Source: Nymphaea colorata (taxonomy: Eukaryota; Streptophyta; Magnoliopsida; Nymphaeales; Nymphaeaceae). Taken from it: a stretch of DNA of 64,000 nt. The stretch lies in contig NC_045139.1 in the NCBI RefSeq assembly GCF_008831285.2, positions 33,329,706 to 33,393,705 of the forward strand, written 5' to 3'. The position numbers were made by a program, and so were the translations under genes. Below the pieces are notes generated by a model, which had not been told where the DNA came from, did not search any database, and saw only the letters and a program-made list of their open reading frames with translations. Below, piece after piece: positions 1-13,839 of this stretch. Position 1 is the stretch's first letter; every line of letters begins with the position of its first letter.

Positions 1-1744
1 AGCATCTCATTGTCCGAGCGAGAGAGAGAGATGCCGTGGGAAGCAGCAGCCACCAGAAAAGCGTAAATGGCGGGACAGAAGAGGTCAGAACATGTAGCCA
101 AGGCATCACTTCACTTCAACGTCAGCGTGTGAGCATGACATACCGTAGGATTCCCACCCACAGTTTAAGCAGAACAGCGCCAACATGATGACAGGATTCC
201 AGCGGCCATCGTCCTAACTTACTTTACTTTTGATGGGAGACACCCTCGCTTTATATATATATATATAATTAACGATGATCAGACGTTTAAGTGAGACGGT
301 TCATATAAAGTAATTAGATGGAAGTAAAAGAAAAAATATGTAAAGTAATATTAGATGACAGAAATGTTCATCATATTTATTTTTTTTATTTTTTCTTAAC
401 CTTCCATCATGTTAGGTCAAATGGTATATATGTGTTTGAATGACTATAAAAAACCTAGAGTCAACATTCAATTATATATATATATATATATATATATAAT
501 CAATTTTATAACATAAAAGAAAGAAAAACTTTACACTATGTTAGTGTTTCTTGAAGTATGCCTAGCATATGTGACTCGCTGTCGCTTAAATTTTTCTTTA
601 ATAAATCTATTAGAGCGGACATATGAAAATATAAGAATAATGTAATGGGAATTTAGAGACCAAGTTGACATAAAGTTCAATTTAAGTATTTGCCGATATA
701 TAAACCAACATGTTTGGTGACGAGTTGACTTTATATATATAATATTTTGAAATACGAATGTGCAATCATTTTTAGTGGCCAACGTTCGGAAAACAATACA
801 TGTAATGCTTGACATACTGGAAAGTAAGGCAAAAGTGGGAAACATTTTTTTTTTCGTGGGCACGATGTAAGGATGTTCATATATGGACATGGAAATCATG
901 AAATCCTCCATCTTTAATCGGCAACCTTGTGCAGCTTCTATCCATTGGTCACAAAGTCCAAATCACTGTGCAATTCTCACGCATTTTCAAGTTGATGAAC
1001 ATGGCCCATCGGATGAGATTCTGATAATATTATCGAGAACCATCTAATTTGCGTTTCATCCAAAAAAAATTGACAAATAAAAGTCATAAACATACAAATA
1101 TATATAGGAGGTGAACCAATCAAAACCCCAATGCATGTGATTAAACACGTGAACTCATGCATTGCATCGGCACTGTACTGTAAAAGGCTGAGAAATCCAA
1201 AGATAATGTGTAATATATATATATCCTGTCGGTGGATCAGATGTATTATAATTATAATATATATAGTTCCAACTATGTGTGTGTGAGAGAGAAATTCAAC
1301 GACTATATACTATATAATAAAATACTCAGTAGGTGTGTGCGTTTGTGTTTAGCAAGCAGTAAAGGAAGGAAACTGGGACGTTGCACCAACCCGCCAACCG
1401 GAGGTGTACAGAGAGAGGAGAAAGGGAAAAAGTTTACTTCTCATTAACGGAACGCTTTTAAGACCGCCATTATTAGCTTCCCTTACCAATGCATATATAT
1501 TTTCTTATTGCATCCTGTTGCGTGGTTTCATCAATTATTTTACATAATTCTTCTCCTTTCCAACTACAACACTGCTCAATCCCTGGCAAGCTGACGCAGT
1601 TTCATCATCGAGCTTTACTGTGGAGTTCTTTTCTCACAGGCCCCGAAGGCAAGAGCAGGGGGCCACTGTGTTCTCGAAGTCCATGGTCGCCAACCATCTT
1701 TAATTGGAAGAACGAATGATCGAAAAGAGAGATGGTGTCCCCCA
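1..1744. other. Gene-free AT-rich stretch downstream of TLP copy 1
   Basis: Holds an (AT)n tract at 473-499 and scattered A/T-rich low-complexity sequence. The short open frames here have no recognisable domain and are AT-driven. Confidence 0.6.
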
Positions 1745-4397
1745 CTACAAGAACACGGTCACCGCCACAGTAATAATTGAGGAAGCGGCCATTAACAGTA
1801 GGCCAGCCCATGGAATGGCCCTGCATGATGATGACGCTGAGTCTGCCGCTGCAGTAGCCAGGCTTGCCAACCAGCCTTCATCGCTCAGCAGCACTCCTGT
1901 TGGTGCCTTTGGAGGAGAATCCTTTGACGATTTCTGACTGCAACAAGAAACGATTGATTGAGTTCACGTGGCTATCTTCATTGTTTAATCTTGTTAATCA
2001 AGTGCCAACGGGTTTGTGTAGCAGGCTGTCAGATGAGTAGCAGCAGTTGCACCAACGAGGTGTTTGATGATCAAGAAAAAACATCTCAAGGTGTATTTCG
2101 TTAGACAAATTTTTGTCTTCATATCACAAACATGCATCAAACACAATTTTTGAGTTTTTAATAACAGTTCTTTTTTTCTGTTCATCCTTACAGCTATTCG
2201 TAAATCCTTTCTTTCCTCATTTGCTCAAATATTCCAACTCAGCCTTTTGAAGCTACACTTGTCAATTGGAGATATTTTTCCTATCTAATGAAATGACAGG
2301 AATACATTTAATAAGTGAAAGTGAAAGAAAAAGTAGAAATGGAATGAGACAAAAGTATCTATCAAATAACATAAACTTATTTTGCAGAATGAAACAAGCA
2401 TGGTAACCATCTAACCATTGTAAAAGTTTCGTCAACTCCGGAGTGAAGGTTTATGAACTAATTACTGCAAGTAAATTTGGTAAAATCCTCGGTAGCTGCA
2501 CCAATTAAGCACCCACTTTTACTATTTTACATTTGAAATGGGCATGCAGTATTTTCCGTAGAGTAAAACAAAAAGTACTTCAAATGACCAAAGGTAAAGT
2601 TGGTATGACCAGTCAGAAAAATGCGAAAAAGAAATTAGACGAGGTGACCACCACCATAGCAGGAGATGAATTAAATTGTTGTTTAATCAATTGAGAATCA
2701 GATCCAAAGATAGTTTTATAATCAAGACGCTCAACTCCCCTCAAATAAAGTATATAGATAACTGACGGCTCAGAAGGAAGAACAAACCGAAAAAAAAAGC
2801 CTTCTCCCTTTCCGACATCTATTGCAAAAATGACTTGTACCAAAATAAAGCGGACGCCAACAAATCCTTATTCACCATTATAAGAGGCCAGGAATTGAAG
2901 CCCACTGCACCAATTTTATAAATCAGTCAAAAGCTCATCAAATCACAACCATTTTTTGTAATTAATGCTCACCAGAAGGCCTTCAAAACCCACCAAACAT
3001 TACAATTTAATTGTACAATCTAATTGTATACTTTCAGAAAATTATACACCAAAAATCAAACATTGAAGCTGTTTGTCCTAAATCTTAGTAGAGAACTACT
3101 GTCATCTCCATGGTTGGAAGCCTGGAAATCCACTTATGGATCAGCTTGTCTACTCCACAATGTAAAATTTTCTCGAACTTTCACTCTTTATAAAAATTGA
3201 ATCCAGTTGTAGCCGTCTAAGTGTTCAAATCAATCAACCAGCCTAAAAGTTGCTTCTAGGTCTATAGCTACGAAACAATATAGCGAAGCACTAGATCCCA
3301 AGCTCCTCCACAAAACAGAGATGCCAAATCAAGCTTGAGTAACTCCAAGTCCAAATCTTGAAGCATAATGTTTCGGTAATTTAGACACTTTATGAACAAT
3401 TACAGTAAAAAAGGAACAAAATAACATAATAAATAAAATTGAAATGAAAATAAAAGAAGAAAATTGCAAGCAACTAAGGTGTTTAGACAATTCTATAGAT
3501 TGGTGGTACCTGGCGAAGTTGGGGCAGAAGGTGATGGTGTAGTCGGCGTTGGCGCAGGTGAAGGTGCTGGTAGCGTCGTCGTAGGCGTAGCTGTAGGCCC
3601 TTGGGCAAGCTGACTTGAAAATGTTCGCGTAGGACGACGGCTTACAGGTGTTGGGGTTGGCGTAAGCACCGCTACAGCAGAACTCAGGCTTGCCGAAGGC
3701 TTCGCAGGCGCTCCTGCATGCCGCCCCCTTCCCGTCGCCGCCCGCCTCCTCGACCCTCAGCTCCGCCGGGCACCGGAGGTTGAGATCCACCGTGCAACCC
3801 GTCGCCCCGCACGGCCCCGTGCCGCCGGAGGTCGCCACCACCATCGGCAGGTTATACCCGTCCACCAGGCTCACATCGTAGAAATCCTGTCCCCCCGCCC
3901 CTCCCAATGTGAACTCCGCCAGCGTGGCCGGCGGAGCCGCGCCCGCGCCGTTGCACTCCACCTGGTTCGAGCCGCAGTCGCCCGTCCGGCAGCTGCCCTT
4001 GCCCGACCCGTCGAACTCGCATCCGGTCCGGCCCCAAAACCGGCCTGACCAGCCGGTCGGCGCCTGCAGCGAGCGCGACGAGCCCTTGGCGAGCTCGAAC
4101 CCCGTCGTGGAGAGCTTCGGGCTGCCGGCATTCGACAGAACGCCCGGCCACACCGTGTACTCGCACCTGTTCACCAGCGTGAACGTTGCTCCCCTCGCCC
4201 CTGCACAAAAGATTTCGATATCGAGGAAGGAACATTTAGCAAACGACCTGTAAGAGCAAAGCGTGCAGATAGAATCACCAGAGAAAAAAAAAGAGAACAA
4301 GAGGGAGCACCCGTGATTTTTCATCTGCTTTGCTTTTTCATTTACCTGTGCAGATAACAAGTAGGAGAAGCAAGGCTAAGGGGAAATGGGGCGCCAT
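1745..4397 (-). CDS. Thaumatin-like protein, predicted GPI-anchored (TLP copy 1)
   Basis: Spliced from three exons: 4397-4346, 4200-3510 and 1937-1745, with GT..AG introns in phases 1 and 2; the joined frame is 311 residues. Residues 1-21 are a signal peptide (MAPHFPLALLLLLV...), and the mature protein starts at ATFTLVNRC. The thaumatin domain has all 16 cysteines, the signature GKGSCRTGDCG, and the acidic-cleft residues (R in SGRFWGR, E in LAEFTL, D's in DFYDVSLVDG and CTVDL). The last exon adds a Ser/Pro/Ala linker and a hydrophobic end (IPWAGLLLMAASSIITVAV...), as in GPI-anchored TLPs. Family role: PR-5-like extracellular defence or development proteins, some binding glucans; the exact role here is unknown. 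The first ATG is chosen because it gives the signal peptide and lies downstream of a TATA box. Intron 2 is long (1572 bp). The paralogue at 27.4-28.9 kb has the same structure. Confidence 0.93.
1938..3509 (-). other. Intron 2 of TLP copy 1
   Basis: AT-rich, with donor AG/GTACC and acceptor TTGCAG/TCAG. I see no coding remnant or bounded transposon in it. It is more than three times longer than the matching intron of copy 2 (454 bp). Confidence 0.85.
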
Positions 4398-4643
4398 TAG
4401 CGTTCACAGTGAGATGAGCGGCGATTCTCTGGTGAACTTGTATGCCAAAACGAAATGGGGATCGGGGAATTTGTGCAGATGAGGAAGATTACATTGGGGA
4501 TCAGAATGTTGGTGGAAGGATGGAAAGGAGGAGAAGGCCAGTCGGGTTTAATGGGTGGGGGCTCTTGGGGATGTGGGGAGAGTGTGGAGCACAAGAGCCT
4601 CAACACCCATAAAAATCCTCTGCTCCAGTCTCCCACCACTTAA

Positions 4644-4651
4644 TTTTTATA
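4644..4651 (-). promoter_or_regulatory. Putative TATA box of TLP copy 1
   Basis: TATAAAAA on the minus strand, about 250 bp upstream of the ATG at 4397. A second TATA-like site (TATTTATACACG) lies further upstream near 4735-4750, so the transcription start is not fixed. Confidence 0.45.
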
Positions 4652-4659
4652 AGGTTCTT

Positions 4660-5696
4660 GCTTACTCCTTTCTGCTTTATTGAATACATATAATAATAAC
4701 GATACACAGACACTGAAAGAGAAAGAGGATGGGCGTGTATAAATAGAACGGCTTTCTGCCTTTGTCCGCTCTCTCTTTTTTACTGTCCGATGTTCCAGGG
4801 AAAAGACTCAAATGGAAACGAACATGGCCAACTTTCATCTGTTCTTTAGTTGCATTACTTTCTCCAGAACTTGGACAAACACCAGAGATGGTACAAATTT
4901 CCTTTACTTGCACCCTTCTGTCACCAGTGAGCTGCTTCTTCTTAATTGCTCTTTAGTTTACTTTCTTCGTTCCCAAGAATCGCAGAGAAGACAGATATTA
5001 AACGGGGAAATTTTCCAGCTCGGTTTACAAGGAGCTAGGATGAACCAGTCATTAAATTTGGAAAATGAAATATAAGCGGCCGGGCCGCTAATTCGGTGCA
5101 CTTTTTGCTCGATTCGCTATGAATGATTAAAAAAGTATTATATACATAACATATAAAAGATAACCAATATATAAAAACTATAAAAGTTTAAAAGTAAGCT
5201 CATTAATGGAAACACCATTCTCTAGGAAATAACTTGAGTAATGCTTAGTCAACTTGGGTTTCAAGTTATACAAGTGTTTGAGTCCCAATGCGTTTGGTGT
5301 AGTCGTTGGGCTAATATGAGAACGATTGCTGGTTTAATTTGGATATATGTAAGCCTCCTCGATAACCTAGGAAAGCATATGCACATGGAGCCATGGTAGA
5401 CCAACAAAAAGTATATATTTTTATATTGACATTAGATAAAATTTTCCTGTTGATGCCTCTTAAAATTTATTACTACTGCTCAAAATTTTTATTTTTGCTC
5501 TGGGTAATAGCGGTGGATTTTATGTCACTGTGGTCAAATACATATATACCGGTGGCAGGACTAATTCAAAAAAAAAAAAAAAAATTGGACCTAAGGGTGT
5601 GATTAATGTGAGTAATTCATAGTTGGGCACTCGGCTTATGACACAACATGTTTGGGCTGGGCCAGTCCATTAAAAAGAACTCAGTAGCATAGCCTA
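4660..5696. other. Gene-free stretch upstream of TLP copy 1
   Basis: Presumed 5' region of TLP copy 1, plus AT-rich sequence and an A-run at about 5569-5584. No further gene or bounded element seen. Confidence 0.5.
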
Positions 5697-5704
5697 GGTA
5701 TTGG

Positions 5705-5954
5705 TAAGCCTGGGCACCAAGCCAGGCCGTCGACGGGCACTCGATTCTCGGCCCGACACGGGTCCAGGACAGTGGGTCTAATAAAATTTTTAATATTTAT
5801 TTTATTATTTTTATATATAATTATAATATTTTATTTCAATTAATTATATTTATATACTATTTTATATTAAAATATATATATTTTTAATTTAATCGAACCA
5901 AACTGAGACTAGGGTTTTAATTGTTCGGCTGGGCCGGCCCGATGCCCAAACTTA
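5705..5954. mobile_element. hAT-type MITE, 250 bp, perfect 8-bp TSD
   Basis: Ends are imperfect inverted repeats: left TAAGCCTGGGCA, right end reversed TAAGTTTGGGCA (10 of 12). The flanking 8 bp GGTATTGG occurs exactly at 5697-5704 and 5955-5962. GC-rich ends surround an AT-rich core with no coding capacity. An 8-bp TSD is typical of hAT elements. Confidence 0.8.
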
Positions 5955-5962
5955 GGTATTGG

Positions 5963-6037
5963 ATGACCCTATTCGACTCTATGCATACCTTGAAGCTCTA
6001 TTTCAATGCATTTTTCATTCTCTTTCTTTCTCTATCT

Positions 6038-6075
<38 letters not shown>

Positions 6076-8660
6076 AACAAACCAGTAGCTCGTGGCTGCT
6101 TCTGTCTGTGGGATGCCAAGGGTTTTTAAGATGTTCAAGAAAAAATATTGGGGTTTCAACTTTCAAATAAAGATGGACATTGGGTGCAATTCATGACAGG
6201 CATGAAATTGACAGTCCGGCCCGAGCCCGATACCAGACATCCGAGCCCTGGACTGCCTGCCTGTATGAACTTGAAGCCTACATGATCTAACTACTAAATC
6301 ATGCGTGCCTTACTTTTATCTTGATTCTTATGGTGAAATCACATTATTTTTTTCTTATACCCCTTTTAGGGATAGGAACCCTTTCTTTTCGCTCCCTTTT
6401 AGGGATAGGAACACATTATGGTCCACTTGAAGCTGGCCTGAAAAATTTTACTAAAAATGGCCTAAACCCTTTATGGGACGATGGCAACAAAGTCCAAGGG
6501 CTTTTTTTACTTTCTTTTGACTCTCTTCAAAAGAGTCAAAAGTTGTCCTAAAGAAACAAGAAAAAAGAAGTTCCAAGTGTCTTTCAATGAGTCATGTGCT
6601 TGAATGACACTCTAGAACCAAAACTTTTGAAGTGAAAAAGTTTTTGTTTTTAAATGTCACAATTATAGGCATTTTTGGATTAAAAAAAGAAACAAATTTT
6701 GCTAAAACTCCTTTTTAGCAAAACCTATTTCTTAAAAGTGAATTTAGCAAAACCTATTTCTTAAAAGTGAATGAATAACAGGTTGTTAACAAAAGAATAT
6801 GTTTTGATCCTGTTATTCAGGTACATAAGCCAATTTTCAAAAACTAGTTCTCATAATAAAACCAATTTTATTTGTGTATGTCATCCAAAAGGCTCCCAAA
6901 AACTTTTTTTTTTTCTAAAATGATGTGGTTGATGCCTGCGCCACGTGGGATGGTAGCTGGGCTATCGTTTTCGATAAACACGCCACATCATGCATGCAGG
7001 ATGATGCCAATAGGTGCTTTGACACGTGTCAACTACCAACATAGGGCTTACTGTGAAAAAGCATGGGACGGCTCACCCCTGGCCCTTCCTATGGCTATCT
7101 CGAGGGCATCGGATGCCTTTCCCTAGCGTCTTCCTGGCCACATGAAAGGCATAACATTTATAAAAAGCATGGTTGGTTGAGCGAGTATTATACCCCACAA
7201 ACCACTTCAAAGCATGTGGTCGTCACTTTCATTTCATTGCATGGTTTTGGTTGCTTTCTTTCTAAGAACACTTGCTCTCGCTTGCCTTGCCGAGTAAAAC
7301 ATGAAAGTTAATATTTTCCCTTTTTTACATAGGAAGATGTCGATGTTTATGACCCCTTCTCAATATGAGGATGTTGATGTTTGAAAATCAAACTAGAGAC
7401 CGGCATCTTATCGATTTCGAGTGAGCAAGAAGTTAATAACTCACACTATTCCACCTGCCTTTGGGTTCCTGAGCTGTTTAGCCAACCATGCCATACTCCT
7501 TGGATGCCGAGTCCTTTCTTAATTTGAGAGAAAATTATGCTTAAAGGCAGTAAATTGGGATTGGTGCAATGCACGCATGATGCAATGTTTGCATGTCTAG
7601 TTTCGATTTCTTATTCATGGTTGAACAAGAATATAAAACATTGTGCGGATTTGGAAGGAGGACTTGTTAGTAGATGTGGAGGATCGAAATGATTGAATAG
7701 TTCAGTAGGTAGCTATTACAGTAAAGGGATGATATTATGTACAAACACACATGTTCACACTGTATGAAGTCTTGTGACTACCAAACCCCAAGTTATCACT
7801 GAAAAAGAAAATATTAATAATTCTTTTGTCGTATATTCATCTTAATACTTAGCATATGGTAAGATATAAACTGAGCATTTTAACATCTTTAATTTTCTGT
7901 CATTGAGTTAAAAATCCAAATAATGTTTCGTATATTCAGTTCTAGATTAGTTGAGTATTTATTTGGAAAAGTAAAGGCATGCTTCTATTCTGGATCTTAC
8001 CTTAAAACAGAGTTTTGAGTACGCCACAGAAGACCCAAATTGCACGAATCAAAATTTAGCCTATTTCACTGAAAAACCCTGCTTCAACTCAACCTTATTG
8101 CCCTTAACGATCCTTCATTGGACTTGATCCACAAGTAAAATGAAATTGAGCCTACATAACTCTCAACAACTACAGAGATTGAATAAGTTGGATGAGGAGA
8201 GTACCAATAAGCTTAATGTTAGAATTAAAGTAGGAACTTCTTTATTGTAAACAATTCATTTCTTGCACATAAAATTGACAACCAATGAGTATATATAATT
8301 TGGGAACATGATTTTTGTTTTGTTTTGACTCTCAATTATCCACACAACTATCTTCCAACCATGTTCCGGTGACAATTATCATCCAACTATTTCCCTCATA
8401 GACATTCATGCGTCATTCAATTGCTTGAAAGAAAGGCCAAAGGATATTCTATCACCTTAGGTGCACTTTTTGGGTTGGCAAGAAGTTTTTTCTCTTTTCA
8501 GTTGATCGTGATACAAGCTGGCCGTAGAGAAAACAACAGTTAATACTTCAAGCCATACTCAGAGAGACCGGGTTGGTGGGTAGGCCACGGCTGTCTCCGC
8601 TCAATTTTCATACGCATAATTGATTCCACACAGGCGAAGAAGCTAGGAGTTTTTCTGGTT
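5963..8660. other. Gene-free stretch with small repeats
   Basis: Contains an (AT)n tract at about 6040-6071, a GC-rich fragment near 6210-6260 like the ends of other repeats here, short tandem duplications near 6360-6415 and 6715-6770, and a hairpin with 11-bp arms at 6514-6524 and 6532-6542. No gene recognised. Confidence 0.55.
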
Positions 8661-8663
8661 GCT

Positions 8664-8806
8664 GGGGCAGAACTATAGTTTCAAATTTAACAGCAGCTGA
8701 AATATAAATTTTTGAATTTTGTTAATATACCTTAAACTAAAATTCTAAAAATTTACAAGAAAAATTTTGATTTTCTAAAAATCTAGCCCCGCCTTGCCTC
8801 CGTCCG
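8664..8806. mobile_element. Possible degraded fragment of a GGCGGAG-type repeat
   Basis: An AT-rich body followed by AGCCCCGCCTTGCCTCCG resembles the right end of the GGCGGAG-type elements elsewhere in the window. No TSD found, so boundaries are approximate. Confidence 0.3.
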
Positions 8807-8819
8807 GATTCCACAGGCT

Positions 8820-11800
8820 CGAACTGTTGGCCTGTTCCTCCTGAGATCAGAGAGATGTTTTCCTGAGGTCCATTGCTGCTGCTTATAAGCTGGTTAGTTT
8901 ACAGGAAGCCATGTTTAATTGCATACAGGGAGAAACTTTACCGATGTTTACAACAAAAAGAGAAATCTGAAACTCATAGTGAAAATCAGGGCAGTTGTGT
9001 GACACCATTACTTTCTTTCCATGGCCACAACTTGGAGATGTGGAGTGCAACCGGTCATTCAGAGGCGGACAAAGAGAAAAGGAAAACTGCTAGCTCATTG
9101 AAGAAAGGATGTTCTCTTTATCGTTGCTGTAAAAGAAAACAGGGTACTTGTATATTTTTTTATCTTTCATTAGTTGTTTACAGACAACTACCAACTTCTT
9201 GTTCTCCTGTATTTTTAAACTACTTGGTGCTGGGAGCTCGAGTGGAAATAGATTAAGTACTCAACGTCCAAGAAGCGTGCGTCTCTTTGGCATATCTACT
9301 GTCGGTGTGCCGACATCAGATCTGCCTCATGAAAATCTTCTTGAAGCTCATATGAGTCAATAGTGATGAAAATCTATCATATCTCATGAGAAATTTTCTG
9401 CAACTTCATTCCCTTGCACCAAAAACGCATGCCATATTGGTCTGTGACATGTGGAACAAGAGGATTTGGTGACTGAAACATGCAACTGCCACTGTTTCTA
9501 CTAAATTTTGCTACATGTTCAAGTAAAATTTCTTCTCCACTGTTGAGATTTAAAAATGTTTCTATATTGTTGTTTAATAAAGTGTGATAATTTCGTTCCT
9601 CGTGTCCCATTCTTCGAAAAGCATTTGAACTTTGTCGTCGAGCTATTCACCACGTTCCATCATGACAAATCGATGATCTTTATTGGTTGGTGTATGTCCA
9701 TCAATTGAGTACGAAACCAAAATGGTAAACTTTGATTCCAGAAAAAGTTTTAGATGTTAGGAAAATGACTACTTTTCAGTAAAAAAAAAAAAACCAAAAT
9801 TGTTAATTGAAAATGACAAAGGGTCTACAGAAGGTGCATATATTGTAGACAATGAGAAGACTTACTCAAGATCTCGGGATCAATATTGCTTCGAGCTATA
9901 CCTTGGTGTTGTCGTTATAGACCACGTTGACGGGGCTCATATGCGATTGACCTTTCAGAGGGCAGGGCAATGAAGATCTTTGGAGGGTTCCTCCCCAAGT
10001 CCAAAAGAAAAAGCTAATAATGTCTCTGCGTAATCTCTAGTGCATATGCAAATGGACAAATGTATAATTAATTTAGTTGACAAATGGAGCGAGATACCTT
10101 CACCTTTTTCCCTGCCCCAGGGGTTCAAGGCAGTTTTGGAGCATGGGTGGAGAATTATAAACCGAAAAGTGACACCCACAGAAATCGAATTGATGACTGG
10201 ATTTTTACTGACCCATCATTCTGATCACCAGCTATGCTATGGTACTCGAAACAATTTAGTTGGCAAAAAGAGATTATGGAAGGTTTAAGCAGGGAGATTG
10301 CTTGCCAAAAGAATCCAATGTTCTATACATGGCAGTGCTAAATCTATCAGTGTAATTAATAACCTTGAACATATATAAATATGAAAAGGATGTGACTATT
10401 GCTGCATCAGATTGTCCATATATAATGATTCAGGCAGCAGAGAGCAAATGGTGCCACGGCCTGCATGGGAAAAGAGCGAGTGAGACACAGAAAAAGAGCT
10501 CAGTTCCTCATAATATCTTGGCGTGGTCGAAAGTTCACTATGGTGGTGAATATTTATCCCAAACTACGGAGTTCTCTCCTGCTGTAAAGGAGAATCAGAA
10601 GAGGGATGTACGCAGTTCAGCCTGATCCACCCGAAGAAGGAAAGGGGATGTCGGTTCAACAGTGGAGGATAGAATTGTTTTTTGTCGAACTTGTAAGAAG
10701 CATCATAGGTTTAGTTTTTTCGGTTACTGTATGCAAGGGATGGGTGTCGTCAGAAAAGATTAAAAGGCAAGCAGCCTTAAAAGAGAAAAAGAAAGCATCA
10801 ACTGTGTACATAGGAGGCCTAATGTTCCAACGAGCAGGTCTCAATCTTCAAGCTACGAATTTAGACAGGATAAGCAATGATAGGGTGAGGATGCTACGAA
10901 GCCAATCAATTTGGAGCTCAGGATTGCCAAAGGGTCTTGGCTCGAATACTGAAAAGGCTTGAAAGCATTTTATATTCTCGATTTCGATCTTTCCCACTTT
11001 TTGGCTCCACTTTGTACGTCGGATAAGGTTATCTCTTGCATATGCATCTGCTTTCTCAATTGGATAAGATTTTGAACATTTAGGATCTAAAATGGTTACC
11101 TTAGGGGATGAATCTGCTCTCAAGATTGATACAAATTCATGAAATACTGATCTTTTGAGACCAATCCATAAAACAACAACTAATGTTCCCATTACCAATG
11201 GTGATATGTTCCATGAATTTGGGCAGGTCCATGAAATAATAACAAACTGTTACTGCTGCCAAACACCCTCAGGACCTCTTCAGTGAATTCATCTTATGAA
11301 AGTAATATGATTGATTTCGTCATCTAGCTTGAGCAATTCTTAGCAATACTTGGCCTCACCTTTTTCAAGGGGCATGAACTCAGTTAAAATGGCATTTAAG
11401 TTGAGGACAACATGCATGCATCATTTGGGTGGTATTTTCTCAGACCATACATGATGTCTCATTCTTAAGGAGATACATTTCACACTTTATTTTTATAACT
11501 CAAAGAGCTTGCAGAAATGAATCAGGTCCACGATATTGTCGAATCTGAAGGCAAAAAGATTTCTTCAGAAGATCATATTTGAGAACCAGAGATCCCACCT
11601 TACCAGGGTGTTCTACTCATGACAGTACCAGATCTTCATAACCTCAAATGTGGTTTCTTTGAGACTTGATATAACTTCCAGACTAGAGTCAAGACATGGG
11701 CATGCTAGGCTTCAGTATTCGAACTAACTAGTTGAAAAGTTTATAATTTCAAGTTCCTGGGTCGAACTTTTACAATTTCACTCGACCAGTCATAACTGGT

Positions 11801-13780
11801 TTTGCTCAGGGTGTAAAATAGCGCACCTATGGATAAGGTTTTTCTATCTTAGATCAGACTCTAGCATCTGCATAACAATAGTAGCAGTAGCAGTTTGAAG
11901 GCGTCTAAAGGGTACAAAGACAGACTTAGTGTACACAACTCGTTTTTATATAAGCCAAGTTGGTCTAAGCTGGGTGTATATTAAGCATGAACCATTTACG
12001 AGGGACAAGAAATCATATGCATGATCTCTCTGTACTTATATTTTCTGTTCTTGGTGCTCATGGTGGTGGCCCTCGGAATTAAAATATGTGCATTAAAATG
12101 GATACATCTAATACAAACACTAAACACAGTCAAATTGGAAAGTGCGCTCAATGACTTGATTTCTTATATTTAATTTACCTTTATATTGTCACTTGATAAT
12201 GCACAAACATATATATGAGACCCCCTCACATGAACTCCTTAATGCACTTGCCTTCACTTGCCTGGATTTTAGTTATTTAGCCTCCATGTCTTAACTGCTT
12301 TGCTATGCACCTTGTTAGTTAAAGTTATATGGTTTTATATTTGGGTTTCCCTTGCATAGTCTAGACTTACTAGGCTGGGACAAGGGGTGGATGACTTGCA
12401 TGAGCTGGGAGTTCCTAACTTTTGCGGCTTAAACTTGTTCAGGCATGGAACCTTGAGGTTGCAGGCCTGGACTTGAATTTGTGTTAGTGAATCTCTCCAG
12501 ATATTTGATATGACGATTGGATGGACCTTTTTCTTTCTTTCTTTAAAAATCATGGAGTCAAATTTTAGATTGCAATCCCTACGTATTTAAAATCCAATTT
12601 AGGAGGGTATAATATAATAATATATGAATATATGATTTGGATTTTTATTGTCAATCTGTAACTGCACTTAGGCTTCTGCAAATTGGATTCATTTAAACAA
12701 AAAACATTTTGAAAAATCTGATTCTCATGCATGAACCTTTACATAGCAGAAGACTTTTGTGTCTGCCATGTTTTTGTGTTACAAGCAACATTCTTTAGGA
12801 GCTACCACATGCAATTTGTGAAAACTGATTCTAGTTATGCAGCTGAGTCTAACAATCCTTATGTAAAAAGGACAAAGAACCTGCTGGAAAGTTGTAGGAG
12901 TGTGTGGAAGGGAGTAAAAGGCAGCACAAGCATCAATTGTAACTGCAATTGGTTTATTATTCCGTCCACGCAATTCATTTTGTAACTACTTAAAGCTATA
13001 TTTGTCATAAATAAATAGCAGAGCTGTTTTCGGTGCCCTGTTCAATTTCTCTGTTCCTGCTCTGTCTCTGTTTCTACTTCTTCTTCAAATTTTGTTCCTC
13101 ATGTTTCAAGAAGAGGCATTGTCAGGATCAGGATGTGTTCACTTCATGTAATTGCATTCCCTGAGAAGACAGGACCAAGACGAATACCATTAGGTTCTCC
13201 ACGACCAAGTAAGCACTGCTACATTCTGTTATCTCTTCCTACAGACATAATGCAAAGAAAAAGGCAGGAAACCAGTCGTAGTTGTACTTCTTTTAGTCAC
13301 TGTATGCAATGAACTTGTCTTAGTCATTATCAGGACGCCAACTTGTTAAACAAGGAAACACCAAGCCACTTTTGGCTCCAATGTACATCAATCGATGATC
13401 GATCCAACATTGTGGCATGCTAACCGATATCCTAAGATGTGAATACTGTCAGTATCATGCTGGTGGTTCCTGTAAGAGTCTGAAAATATATTGGAGAAAA
13501 CGTCGTCCACTTCGGTTGTGTTGTCCTTGACTCATTCTCAGATCACGTATGTTGAGTCCAGGAGCAGATCTAATTACTACTCTGCTATTGCCTGTGTACA
13601 CTCTACAAAGAAGGACAATGAAAGTTTGCCTCAAAATGAGATGAATTCAACAACTAGGCAAGAAAAAGGGCCAGTCCCCCGAATTAGTTAGTACAGAAAA
13701 TTTGCTGTCTGTGAAAAAAGGATGGTCCTCGCTTCCATTAGTCACCTCTTTCTCCTCAGAAGCCATGGCTATCGGATCCA
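8820..13780. other. Gene-free stretch
   Basis: About 5 kb without a recognisable gene. The longest open frames (127 residues at 8873-9256; 86 and 118 residues at 10365-10625 and 10606-10962) show no domain, no signal peptide and no splice partner I can identify. I treat them as non-coding. Confidence 0.5.
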
Positions 13781-13839
13781 CGTCAGTGAAAGTTCATTGT
13801 GTTTTTTTTTTTTTGTTATGTGAAGAAGCCAATAGCAGT

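Noticed and set aside
3690-4253. Plus- and minus-strand open frames of 63-127 residues over TLP copy 1 exon 2
   Set aside because: They are shadows of the GC-rich TLP exon in other frames and lack any domain.
8873-9256. 127-residue plus-strand frame
   Set aside because: No domain, no splice context and no composition shift; most likely chance.
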